Notes: generated by a model from the sequence alone, not told the origin. Positions 8,893 to 16,153 are shown, counted from the stretch's first letter. The stretch is DNA of 24,349 nucleotides from Bacillota bacterium (GCA_023433945.1 JAEYTP010000141.1:1-24349); one strand, 5' to 3'. Program-made: numbers and translations.

Positions 8893-9690
8893 CTAGCGTT
8901 TCTTTGACAACTCAATCATGTCACCATATATTGGAGTGGGCATTCCAAAGCCCCCAGAAACATCTATAATCTGGCCAGTAGTATAAGCTGAATCATCACT
9001 GGCAAAATACACAACTGTTGCTGCAATCTCCTCTGGTAATCCCATACGCTTAATGGGTGTATGTCTCAAAAAGAATTCCTTGAAGTCTTCAGACAGGTTT
9101 GATTTTACGGCGTCTGTTGCTATCATGCCTGGTAGCACTGCATTACAACGTATGTTATCCCGTGCGCATTGCGTAGCTATTAATTTTGTCAAATAATTTA
9201 TAGCTGATTTCGATGTACCATATGCAATCTGAGAAATGTCAGGTCGAATCCCCCCAATAGAGGAAATATTTATAATACTACCACCGCCATTTGAACTCAT
9301 ATGTGGAATTACAGCTTGCGATGTCAGAAATACACTGGCCAGATTAACATCTATGGTGGAGATAAAATCCTGATAAGAAGTAGATTTAATGTCTAAATCT
9401 GTTTTGGGGTTAGACGTTCCAAAGTTATTTACCAATACGTCTATACGCCCTTCTGACTTAATTGCTTGTTCAATCATACTTTTGTAGCTTTCTTTTTCGG
9501 TTGCATCATTATATACAACCCTAACGTTACCGCCTTTACTATTTAAGTTTTCTGCAATTCTGTTTGCAGCCTCTATATTTCTTGCGCCCATATAAACAAA
9601 TGCACCCTCTTTAGCACAACGTTCTGCACACGCTAGGCCAATTCCTCTAGTAGAAGCTGTTATTAATACCACTTTATTTTCTAATTTCAT
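8893..9690 (-). CDS. SDR-family oxidoreductase, 7-alpha-hydroxysteroid-dehydrogenase-like
   Basis: 265 residues, a classical short-chain dehydrogenase. The nucleotide-binding loop reads TASTRGIG, the structural motif is LVNNFG in place of NNAG, and the catalytic set is Ser in NISSIGG, Tyr and Lys in AYGTSK. The C-terminus VSGGFGMPTPIYG and the sections AIPHMSSNGGGSI and DNIRCNAVLPG strongly recall clostridial 7-alpha-hydroxysteroid dehydrogenases, which oxidise the 7-alpha hydroxyl of bile acids with NAD(P). A different alcohol or ketone substrate is equally possible in an environmental species. The Arg in the STRG loop suggests NADP use, as inference. I chose the ATG at 9690, seven bases after GGAGCT on the minus strand; an upstream in-frame ATG (9705) overlaps that site. 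A TATAAT-like -10 (minus strand, near 9745) is the only promoter hint. Single-gene unit. Confidence 0.88.
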   Translation of the reverse strand: MKLENKVVLITASTRGIGLACAERCAKEGAFVYMGARNIEAANRIAENLNSKGGNVRVVYNDATEKESYKSMIEQAIKSEGRIDVLVNNFGTSNPKTDLDIKSTSYQDFISTIDVNLASVFLTSQAVIPHMSSNGGGSIINISSIGGIRPDISQIAYGTSKSAINYLTKLIATQCARDNIRCNAVLPGMIATDAVKSNLSEDFKEFFLRHTPIKRMGLPEEIAATVVYFASDDSAYTTGQIIDVSGGFGMPTPIYGDMIELSKKR

Positions 9691-9697
9691 AATTTTT

Positions 9698-9703
9698 AGC
9701 TCC
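9698..9703 (-). promoter_or_regulatory. RBS deciding the SDR start
   Basis: GGAGCT on the minus strand lies seven bases before the ATG at 9690. Using the upstream ATG at 9705 would put this site inside the coding region. Confidence 0.6.
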
Positions 9704-9788
9704 ATATAATTTTTTTGGACAAACCATTTAGACTTGTTTATTATAACCGTGTATTAAAAATATTATTTAAACCATTATTTTATTTTTT

Positions 9789-9904
9789 GACATGGTAATA
9801 TTGATTTTTGAAATAACCCTCTTTAAAGCACCATAAGCCACCATACATTTGTACAGATACACTTAAAGCTGAGAAATCACCAAACTCAATAAGTAATTGG
9901 TGCT
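9789..9904 (-). pseudogene. 116-bp duplicate fragment of the nei-like glycosylase gene
   Basis: This stretch matches 16589-16704, inside the Nei-like gene, without gaps and with seven differences (109 of 116 identical by eye). The reading frame is intact and would encode HQLLIEFGDFSALSVSVQMY followed by GGLWCFKEGYFKNQ. Five differences are synonymous and two change Asp to Gly and Asp to Tyr. No other part of the gene is present on either side. It is therefore a scrap of a second copy or of a relative's copy, in the same orientation as the full gene 6.8 kb away. Confidence 0.9.
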
Positions 9905-9939
9905 GTAAATTATACTTTTAAAAGTTAGATTTTAGTGAC

Positions 9940-10092
9940 TTAACTACATAAAAATTGATGACTTTGAACTGGTTTGAGCAAGTATTCATAAGCACCAAGT
10001 CGTATTGCCTCCTTGGCGTATTTAAAGTCATCATAGCCAGTTATGAATATAACTTTACAGTCGGGTATTAAGTGACCTATCTGTTTAGCCAT
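9940..10092 (-). pseudogene. Remnant of a response-regulator receiver domain
   Basis: The minus-strand frame encodes 50 residues, MAKQIGHLIPDCKVIFITGY then DDFKYAKEAIRLGAYEYLLK and PVQSHQFLCS, ending in TAA. This is the second half of a receiver domain of the type found in YesN-like regulators: the Thr of FITGYDDF and the Lys of LLKPV are recognisable, while the acidic pocket and phospho-Asp half is missing. The frame stays open upstream (to about 10150) but that part does not look like a receiver domain. No start signal fits. It differs from the intact regulator at 4931-6019, so it is not a copy of that gene. Confidence 0.75.
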
Positions 10093-10179
10093 CAGTAAGG
10101 ATAAAGCAGGAAATATAGGTACAGCGACTGCAAGCTTTGAAATAAGCTGGGATAACTGGTTTATTCCTAAAGTAAATGT

Positions 10180-10185
10180 TATAAT
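10180..10185 (+). promoter_or_regulatory. Candidate -10 element for the DEAD-box helicase
   Basis: TATAAT on the plus strand, 122 bases before the helicase start. No good -35 lies 16-18 bases upstream (TGGTTT is the closest), so this is a weak call. If used, transcription would begin near 10192, just ahead of the long hairpin. Confidence 0.35.
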
Positions 10186-10208
10186 AAAAAACGACTAATT
10201 ATAAGGAA

Positions 10209-10285
10209 CAGCTAAATAATAACTTCCCACTTTTTGCAGTGGCTAAATTTCTCTCACTGCAAAATCGGGCTTTATTATTTAGCTG
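10209..10285 (+). promoter_or_regulatory. Long two-part stem-loop in the 5' leader of the DEAD-box helicase
   Basis: Outer arms CAGCTAAATAATAA (10209-10222) and TTATTATTTAGCTG (10272-10285) are perfectly complementary. Inside, TTTTGCAGTG (10232-10241) pairs perfectly with CACTGCAAAA (10255-10264), and CCC/GGG can pair between the two stems. The 77-base element ends 21 bases before the helicase ATG. It lacks a U-run, so it is not an ordinary terminator. Cold-shock or autoregulatory leaders are known before DEAD-box helicase genes; such a role here is inference. Confidence 0.7.
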
Positions 10286-10306
10286 CTCTAACGAAAGAAG
10301 ATAGAT

Positions 10307-11770
10307 ATGATAAACAGCTTTAATGATCTCGGCATTTCGCCTATAATTTTAAAAGCTCTGGAAGAAATGGGTTTTGAATCTCCAACAGAAGTCCAGAGCA
10401 AAACAATACCCCATATACTTAATACAACTGGCGGTCAAAAGGAGGACCTTATTGTTATGTCGAAAACAGGTAGCGGCAAAACCGCTGTTTTTGGTGTACC
10501 AATGATTCAGATGATTGATCCCGCTGCTGCCGGTCCACAGGGGCTTATTCTCACACCGGCAAGGGAACTTGCAGTTCAGGTAGACAACGATATAAAAAAC
10601 ATGTCCAAGTATCTGAAGCATAAAACGATAGCTATATTTGGGCAGCATAATATCAATGTTGAAAAACAGGCCTTAAATAAAGGTGTTTCCATCGTTACCG
10701 GAACACCGGGAAGGGTATTTGATCATATTAGCCACGGAACCCTTAAAACCAAGAACATCCGTTTTTTGGTTCTTGATGAGGCTGACAGAATGCTTGATAT
10801 GGGATTTCTCGATCAAGTGGTAAGAATTATTAAAACACTGCCAAAAGATAGAGTAACTCTGCTTTTTTCTGCAACAATGCCGGCTGAAGTCCGTAGAATT
10901 TGCCGGGACTATATGAAACAACCGGTTACTATCGAAATTGAGTCAGTGACAAAAACAGTGGATACTATCGAACAGCTTTACTACCGAGTAAACAATAATG
11001 AAAAAAATACGCACTTAAATCGGCTTCTCTTATTCGAGCAGCCTGAGAGTTGTATGATTTTCTGCAATACAAAAGCAGCTGTTGACAGGGTTCAAAGCTT
11101 TTTAGCGAAAAAAGGCTATTCTTCTGAAGCATTACATGGCGATATTCCTCAAAGTAAAAGACTTAATACTATAGATCGTTATAAAAAAGGGGATTTTCAC
11201 ATCCTGGTAGCAACCGATGTTGTTGCACGTGGTATTCATATTAATGATCTGTCCTTGGTTATCAACTATGATGTTCCAAATGACAAGGACAGCTATGTAC
11301 ATAGAATTGGACGTACAGGCAGAGCAGGTAATGCAGGTCGCGCCATTTCTTTGGTAACAGCTGACGATATTATGAGTCTCTATGAAATTGAAGAACATAT
11401 TGGAGCTATGATACCCGAGGAAGAAATACCATCCGAAGAAGTATTCAATGCCCGCACAGCAGGAGTGGATAAGTGGATTAAGGCAAATTCTATAAAGAAT
11501 AAGCCCCAGCAAAAGCAACAACCGAAGCCTATGCCCAAAAAGCCTCTGGAGCAGCACAAGAAACAACCTAGCCAGCAGAGTGAGATCAAGAAGGAATACA
11601 AAACCACTAAAATGGTTAGTACTAAACGCTCTGCAGATGAAACGAGGCCTGTAGCCCCTGCTATTAAGCCTGTAACACGCCATCCTTCAAGTGTTACCGC
11701 CCAAAACGCAGAAAAGAATCCAAAACGGTCATTGCTTCAGCGCTTAGTGCATTTCATATTTAAAAAGTAA
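10307..11770 (+). CDS. DEAD-box ATP-dependent RNA helicase (CshA/RhlE type)
   Basis: 487 residues with every motif of the family: Q motif (FNDLGISPIILKALEE..TEVQ), motif I SKTGSGKT (52-59), Ia PARELA, Ib TPGR, II DEAD (157-160), III SAT (188-190), IV MIFCNT, V ATDVVARGI, VI HRIGRTGRAG. The two RecA-like domains end near residue 380. A Lys-, Gln- and Pro-rich tail of about 90 residues follows (KPQQKQQPKPMPKKP), ending in LLQRLVHFIFKK. Such basic tails bind RNA non-specifically. Family members unwind short RNA duplexes in ribosome assembly, mRNA decay or cold adaptation; which applies here cannot be told. The ribosome binding site is weak (GAAAGAAG), and the long leader hairpin upstream may control translation. 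Single gene, opposite in orientation to its neighbours. Confidence 0.95.
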   Translation: MINSFNDLGISPIILKALEEMGFESPTEVQSKTIPHILNTTGGQKEDLIVMSKTGSGKTAVFGVPMIQMIDPAAAGPQGLILTPARELAVQVDNDIKNMSKYLKHKTIAIFGQHNINVEKQALNKGVSIVTGTPGRVFDHISHGTLKTKNIRFLVLDEADRMLDMGFLDQVVRIIKTLPKDRVTLLFSATMPAEVRRICRDYMKQPVTIEIESVTKTVDTIEQLYYRVNNNEKNTHLNRLLLFEQPESCMIFCNTKAAVDRVQSFLAKKGYSSEALHGDIPQSKRLNTIDRYKKGDFHILVATDVVARGIHINDLSLVINYDVPNDKDSYVHRIGRTGRAGNAGRAISLVTADDIMSLYEIEEHIGAMIPEEEIPSEEVFNARTAGVDKWIKANSIKNKPQQKQQPKPMPKKPLEQHKKQPSQQSEIKKEYKTTKMVSTKRSADETRPVAPAIKPVTRHPSSVTAQNAEKNPKRSLLQRLVHFIFKK

Positions 11771-11788
11771 AACTTATCACTAAAATAA

Positions 11789-11815
11789 GTCCGAAATCCT
11801 TGAAGGTTTTCGGAC
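11789..11815. terminator. Hairpin between helicase and xylulokinase, probable bidirectional terminator
   Basis: GTCCGAAATCCTT (11789-11801) pairs with AAGGTTTTCGGAC (11803-11815) with one mismatch. The minus strand has TTATTTT after the stem, the plus strand no U-run, so it fits the xylulokinase transcript better than the helicase transcript. The hairpin and the bases after it (ATTGTGGTG) recur at 20605-20650. Confidence 0.6.
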
Positions 11816-11901
11816 AAATTGTGGTGAAGGCAAACCTTACCGGTCAAAGATAACAACGGATACTAGAGAATGTAGTCAAAGCACTAAGTAGCTTTAATAC
11901 T

Positions 11902-13401
11902 TTATTTTTTATCGTAACCTTCTATAAATAGATTCTTGTTATTACTGTATAAGAGTTTGAATTTTTCAAATGCCTCGTCATAAATCCTAACGTTTTCACC
12001 ATTCGGAATAACCGTCCTGGGATCATATCTAACAACAGCCTGGCAAGCCTGGTCGTAAGAAGTATAAAATCCCGCCCCCAATCCTGCTGTAATGGCCGCT
12101 CCCTTGCATGCTTCCTCTCCGCCTGTCACAGTGAGTATTTCGGTATTGAAAATATCTGCCTGCATTTGCAGCCAGGCATGGCTTTTGGCTCCGCCGCCAG
12201 AAGCTATGATGCTCTCAATGGGGATATGCAATTCTCTAAAAATATCAAGGCTAAGTCTCAGAGACATGATTACCCCTTCCATGACCGATCTTATCATATG
12301 ATTACAGCCATGCCTCAGGGTCATACCAAAAAAGATACCCTTGGCATTAGGGTCATGATAAGGAGTACGCTCTCCGGCAAGATATGGTAGAAACAGCATT
12401 CCTTCACTTCCCGCAGGAAGCCCCTCCGCAATACTGTCAAACTCCTTGTAGGACAGGTGTGGAAAGCACTTATCCCTCAACCATTCCAATACCATTCCAC
12501 CGTTTAGGTGACCTCCGAGAATGACCCACAGATCTTCCTTTACATGGCAAAAGGTATTTGTCCTGAACTTTGCATCATGTGCAGGAAAACCAGCCGTACA
12601 TAAAAGTTGGGCTGCAGTACCGATATTTGCAGAAACCAGTCCTGGTTTTATCATACCGTTTCCGACTGAATGCATTAATGTGTCTCCGCCACCATAAACC
12701 ACAGGAGTCCTTCTTCTCAGCCCTGTCTCTTCACAGGCCTCCTGCGTAATTTCTCCGGCTATGTGATATGCTTCCCCACATGTAGGGAAAAGTGCCCGGT
12801 CAATGCCGATTTTTTCAATGATATCAAAAGCCCAGCTTCTCTTTGCAGTATCAAAGGCTTGGGTTGAGGAAGCGTCGGTCACATCGGTGCCCAGTTCGCC
12901 ACACAGCTTGTATCTGATATAGTCCTTTGGCAGTATTACCCTGTATGATTTTAAATAATTCTCAGGTTCGTTGTACTTGATCCACATCAACGAGCATATG
13001 AGGAACCCTGTGCCAAGCGAGTTGAGGGTGGTTTCCCGGAATCTATCCTCTCCGACAATACCATAGATATCATCAACCTGTTGTTTTGTCCTTTGATCCG
13101 CCCAGATAATAGCAGGGCGAACGGGCCTCATCTGTTTGTCTATCAGTACCAAACCGTGCATCTGACCTGACAAGCCGATGCTCCTTATATCAACCGGATC
13201 AATGCTTCCAATAAACATGGCTTGTTTTATAGCCTTTACGGTAGCTATCCACAGAAGTTCGATATCCTGTTCTGCATAACCAGGCCTCGGGGTCAAGATA
13301 TCGTAGACTTCATGACCAGTACCGACAACATTCCCATGCAAATCCATTATGCAAACCTTTACACTTGACGTTCCAAGATCAATTCCCATTAATAGCGACA
13401 T
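11902..13401 (-). CDS. xylB: Xylulokinase (FGGY carbohydrate kinase)
   Basis: 499 residues, the usual length for xylulokinases. The N-terminal phosphate loop is MGIDLGTSSVKVCIMD. The region IGLSGQMHGLVLID followed by AIIWADQRT is the sugar-binding signature of D-xylulose kinases. The catalytic Asp is expected in YGGGDTLMHSVGNG, followed by NIGTAAQLL. The second FGGY domain has ASGGGAKSHAWLQMQADI and EEACKGAAITAGLGAGFY. The enzyme phosphorylates D-xylulose to xylulose-5-phosphate for the pentose phosphate route. No xylose isomerase or transporter gene is adjacent. The ATG at 13401 is chosen because AAGGGGTG stands just upstream on the minus strand; 20 further in-frame codons upstream overlap the promoter. 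Another ketose substrate cannot be excluded from sequence alone. Confidence 0.9.
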   Translation of the reverse strand: MSLLMGIDLGTSSVKVCIMDLHGNVVGTGHEVYDILTPRPGYAEQDIELLWIATVKAIKQAMFIGSIDPVDIRSIGLSGQMHGLVLIDKQMRPVRPAIIWADQRTKQQVDDIYGIVGEDRFRETTLNSLGTGFLICSLMWIKYNEPENYLKSYRVILPKDYIRYKLCGELGTDVTDASSTQAFDTAKRSWAFDIIEKIGIDRALFPTCGEAYHIAGEITQEACEETGLRRRTPVVYGGGDTLMHSVGNGMIKPGLVSANIGTAAQLLCTAGFPAHDAKFRTNTFCHVKEDLWVILGGHLNGGMVLEWLRDKCFPHLSYKEFDSIAEGLPAGSEGMLFLPYLAGERTPYHDPNAKGIFFGMTLRHGCNHMIRSVMEGVIMSLRLSLDIFRELHIPIESIIASGGGAKSHAWLQMQADIFNTEILTVTGGEEACKGAAITAGLGAGFYTSYDQACQAVVRYDPRTVIPNGENVRIYDEAFEKFKLLYSNNKNLFIEGYDKK

Positions 13402-13420
13402 TTTTTTCACCCCTTGCAAT

Positions 13421-13449
13421 ATTATACAAGTTTTGTCATACACATGTAA
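13421..13449 (-). promoter_or_regulatory. Candidate promoter of the xylulokinase gene
   Basis: On the minus strand TTACAT (13444-13449), a 17-base spacer and TATAAT (13421-13426). The -10 is perfect and the -35 matches four of six bases. Transcription would begin about 15 bases before the ribosome binding site AAGGGGTG, giving a short leader. Confidence 0.6.
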
Positions 13450-13525
13450 ATGCGCCGTCAATTATAATATCTGTCCTCCAGTTGGTGGACAATCAGTTTG
13501 GTAGCTGCTGCAGCCCTGCTGGACA

Positions 13526-15457
13526 TTACTCACTTAACCACATCCCAATCATTTTTTCTAGTTTCCTATCAAGGTTTTCCTTTTCACAATAAAGCTTATT
13601 TAACTCACCATGGCTGAGATTAGGCATATACAAGCGGTTATCTATTTCTTTAATCTCAGCCTCTATTAGTTTTATTTCACTTTCAAGCCTTGCTATGTCT
13701 ATCTCACTTTTACTTTCTTTAGCAATAACCTTGTCTATATTTTTTTCTATATTTCTGTTTATCTTTTTAGAGGCTTGGTACTGTTCTTCCCGAACAACTT
13801 CCCGAATAAGCTTATCATTTTTTATTTTTTTGTAGTTATCATAATCACCTGGATAACTTACAAATTTACACTCTTCTATAGCAACTACCCGGCTGCATAT
13901 TTTATTTATAAAGTATCTGTCGTGTGATATAAATAATATTGAACCTTTAAAATCTTCCAACGCTTCCTCCAGAGTTTCAATTGAGTCTATGTCAAGATGA
14001 TTAGTAGGCTCATCCAGTATCAGAAGATTCGTTTCTTCAAATAATAACATACACAATTTTAGTCGAACCTTTTCACCTCCAGATAAGTCTTTAACCTTTT
14101 TAAATGGCTCCTTACCGTAGAACATGAATCTTGCAAGATATTCCCGAGCTTTTCCCTCGAGTATGTATTTGTCTTCTCTAAAGCAGTCGATAATCCTGTC
14201 CTCTTCATTCTTGAAGGTAATATTCTGAGGTAAATATGCAACCTTTACATTTGCTCCAAGCTTAGCCTGACCGCTATCTGCATTCATTTCAGAAAGCAAA
14301 ATCTTTATAATTGTCGTCTTACCACAGCCATTTGGACCAATAAGTGCGATTCTTTCACCCAAAGTGATAAATAATTCAGCATTGTTTAAAATAACCTTAT
14401 TACCAAAGGATTTTGATAGATTTTTTATACTAACCATTTCATATCCGTAATGATCTGTGCTCTTAAAGTTGATTTTCATATTCTTTTTCTCAAAACTTGG
14501 TCTGTCTATTATTTCTATCTTATCTAGCTTTCTCTGTATACTTGCAGCTCTCCTAAAAAATTTGTTGTTGTCAGCTCTTTGAGCCCAGTCTCTTAAATCT
14601 TTTATTGTATTTTCCATTGAGTTAATTTTCTTTTGCTGTTCCTTATAGTTTTCAAATTGCAAAAGCATGCTCTCTTCTTTTTGCCTACAATAATCAGTAT
14701 AATTTCCTGTATATGTAACACATTTTCTATCTTCAACCTCCACAATTTTTGTAACGACATTATCTAAGAAATATCTGTCATGTGATACAATAATAACAAT
14801 ACCCTTGTAGCTCTTTAAATATTTTTCAAGCCATTCTACCGATTGCATATCCAAATGATTTGTAGGTTCATCAAGCAGCAAAACATCGGAACTCTCCAAT
14901 AAAATCCTGCCAAGGTTTACAGTAGTTTTTTCGCCTCCACTTAAAATATTGAACTCTTTTTGCAAAAAAGTATCATCAAATTTAAGACCAGTACATACCC
15001 TACTAAATATCTCGTCCCTCTCATATCCACCTTTAACTTCAAAATCCTGCTGTAGGTTACTATACTTTTTTAATACCGTATCAAGAGCCGGTCCCTGCAA
15101 ATACTCCATTTCAGCTTCTAAAGCTTCTAATTGTTCTTCTATGCAATAGATTTCCTTAAAAGCCAAGTATAATATATCTTTAACACAATAATTTTCATTA
15201 TAGTTTGAAAACTGTTCAAGATAACCTATAGTTGTCCCCTTGGGGATGGATATCCGGCTCTTGCCTTCACATATCTTTCTATAGTCAATATCCATTGTTT
15301 CAATACCAGCTAACAGCTTTAAAATTGTGGTCTTACCACTTCCGTTTACTCCTACAACTCCAACTTTATCACCTTCATACACGGTAAAACTGGCATCATT
15401 AAGGACACATATATCACCATAATGCTTTCTAGCATTATACATTGTTAATTCAATCAT
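13526..15457 (-). CDS. ABC-F family ATP-binding protein (probable ribosome-protection antibiotic resistance type)
   Basis: 643 residues with two ABC cassettes and no transmembrane segment. Cassette 1: Walker A GVNGSGKTT (36-44), signature LSGGEKTT, Walker B LLLDEPTNHLD. Cassette 2: Walker A GPNGCGKTT, signature LSGGEKVRL, Walker B LLILDEPTNHLD. Between them lies the charged helical linker (P-site tRNA interaction motif region; RRAASIQRKLDKIE), and a coiled-coil tail follows. ABC-F proteins bind the ribosomal E site; the resistance subgroup displaces lincosamides, pleuromutilins, streptogramin A, macrolides or phenicols. Assignment to that subgroup rests on the layout and on the attenuator-like leader. 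A housekeeping translation factor (EttA/Uup/YdiF type) is the alternative. Start at 15457 follows GGGAGGGG. Confidence 0.92.
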   Translation of the reverse strand: MIELTMYNARKHYGDICVLNDASFTVYEGDKVGVVGVNGSGKTTILKLLAGIETMDIDYRKICEGKSRISIPKGTTIGYLEQFSNYNENYCVKDILYLAFKEIYCIEEQLEALEAEMEYLQGPALDTVLKKYSNLQQDFEVKGGYERDEIFSRVCTGLKFDDTFLQKEFNILSGGEKTTVNLGRILLESSDVLLLDEPTNHLDMQSVEWLEKYLKSYKGIVIIVSHDRYFLDNVVTKIVEVEDRKCVTYTGNYTDYCRQKEESMLLQFENYKEQQKKINSMENTIKDLRDWAQRADNNKFFRRAASIQRKLDKIEIIDRPSFEKKNMKINFKSTDHYGYEMVSIKNLSKSFGNKVILNNAELFITLGERIALIGPNGCGKTTIIKILLSEMNADSGQAKLGANVKVAYLPQNITFKNEEDRIIDCFREDKYILEGKAREYLARFMFYGKEPFKKVKDLSGGEKVRLKLCMLLFEETNLLILDEPTNHLDIDSIETLEEALEDFKGSILFISHDRYFINKICSRVVAIEECKFVSYPGDYDNYKKIKNDKLIREVVREEQYQASKKINRNIEKNIDKVIAKESKSEIDIARLESEIKLIEAEIKEIDNRLYMPNLSHGELNKLYCEKENLDRKLEKMIGMWLSE

Positions 15458-15533
15458 AAAGCCCCTCCCATTCTTAAGTTATAAATCGTATTTATAATCA
15501 ATATAGTTATGTCTCCCATAAAATCACAAACAA

Positions 15534-15573
15534 AAAAACTGCAGGTGAACAGTAAAAGCATTCTACCTACAGC
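15534..15573 (-). terminator. Leader terminator T2 upstream of the ABC-F gene
   Basis: On the minus strand CTGTAGGT pairs with ACCTGCAG (one G-U pair), with an inner GAA/TTC, followed by seven T (plus-strand A-run 15533-15539). It lies about 75 bases before the ABC-F start codon, inside the leader of that gene. As no other gene stands upstream on the strand, it is best read as an attenuator. Confidence 0.8.
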
Positions 15574-15605
15574 TTCATACACAATGGATACCGAAAAGTA
15601 AAGAC

Positions 15606-15637
15606 AAAAAATACCGTGCAGCTAAGCACGGTATCAC
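15606..15637 (-). terminator. Leader terminator T1 upstream of the ABC-F gene
   Basis: On the minus strand ATACCGTGC, loop TTAGCT, GCACGGTAT, followed by six T. The nine-base stem is perfect. Together with T2 it forms a tandem pair of intrinsic terminators in the ABC-F leader. Confidence 0.85.
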
Positions 15638-15719
15638 ATTATTTACTCTTCCAAATCCACGTAACAACACCTAAAAAGACATCTCTTTTTCTCTGGTCTG
15701 TCTAATTAGTTTGATATTA

Positions 15720-15803
15720 TTACTTTAGCAAGGTTGAAATACCACTATTCTTAACTTGATAAACCGAAAAAGCATAACAAGAAATCCCTTCAAAGGGAAA
15801 CAA
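15720..15803 (-). other. Possible second leader reading frames in the ABC-F leader
   Basis: Two overlapping frames end close together. The ATG at 15773-15775 after AAGGGA (minus strand) opens a 16-codon frame, MLFRFIKLRIVVFQPC, stop at 15725. A different frame, open from a TTG at 15803, ends KNSGISTLLK with its stop at 15720-15722. From memory the latter resembles the leader peptide in front of tet(M) in Tn916-type elements; this needs an alignment. Whether either is translated is unknown. Confidence 0.35.
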
Positions 15804-15838
15804 ATTGCTTTATTCAGCTAATATTAAATTGCAACAAG

Positions 15839-15856
15839 TTAAGCATTCGCTGGCAT
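15839..15856 (-). CDS. Five-codon upstream ORF (MPANA) in the ABC-F leader
   Basis: ATG CCA GCG AAT GCT TAA on the minus strand, six bases after GAGGT (15863-15867). It is the first translatable ORF after the promoter at 15889-15917. Very short leader ORFs of this kind, followed by intrinsic terminators, are known before ABC-F and erm-type resistance genes, where drug-stalled ribosomes switch the RNA to read-through. That role is inferred here. Confidence 0.55.
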   Translation of the reverse strand: MPANA

Positions 15857-15888
15857 TGGATTACCTCGCTTTCAATAAATTCATTTTA

Positions 15889-15917
15889 ATGATAGCACAA
15901 GTGGTAAACTCTTGCAA
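15889..15917 (-). promoter_or_regulatory. Promoter of the ABC-F leader
   Basis: On the minus strand TTGCAA (15912-15917), a 17-base spacer and TATCAT (15889-15894). Transcription would start near 15882, leaving a leader of about 425 bases before the ABC-F start at 15457. The stretch from 15918 to 16070 upstream is AT-rich and shows nothing else. Confidence 0.6.
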
Positions 15918-16070
15918 TTATTTATTCCCAGTTATCCCTAATATTCCTAATCATGTATAAATATCAGTTTGCATTAAGTCTACCTTAATGGAAAACTATA
16001 AATGTTTTAAATATATTAGAAATTTTTTGCTGATCTGCCTAATTGTCTTTCTGATACCTTAATATATGAC

Positions 16071-16095
16071 AAAAGCCGCTATATAAGCGGCTTTC
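16071..16095 (-). terminator. Terminator after the nei-like gene
   Basis: AAAGCCGC (16072-16079) pairs perfectly with GCGGCTTT (16087-16094) around a TATATAA loop. The minus strand continues with T. It lies about 60 bases past the glycosylase stop and insulates the ABC-F leader from it. Confidence 0.85.
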
Positions 16096-16153
16096 ATTGT
16101 CTAATATGAGCGTCATTGATACAGATTTATAATTGTTCATTCATAGAACCTAA

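Noticed and set aside
11132..11683. Minus-strand open frame of 183 codons opposite the DEAD-box gene
   Set aside because: It is the shadow of the conserved helicase domain and low-complexity tail; composition (Cys, His, Leu rich) is not protein-like.
13470..13525. Small hairpin (TGTCC-N-CC/GG-N-GGACA) after the ABC-F gene
   Set aside because: It has an internal mismatch and no U-run on the minus strand, so I do not call it a terminator.
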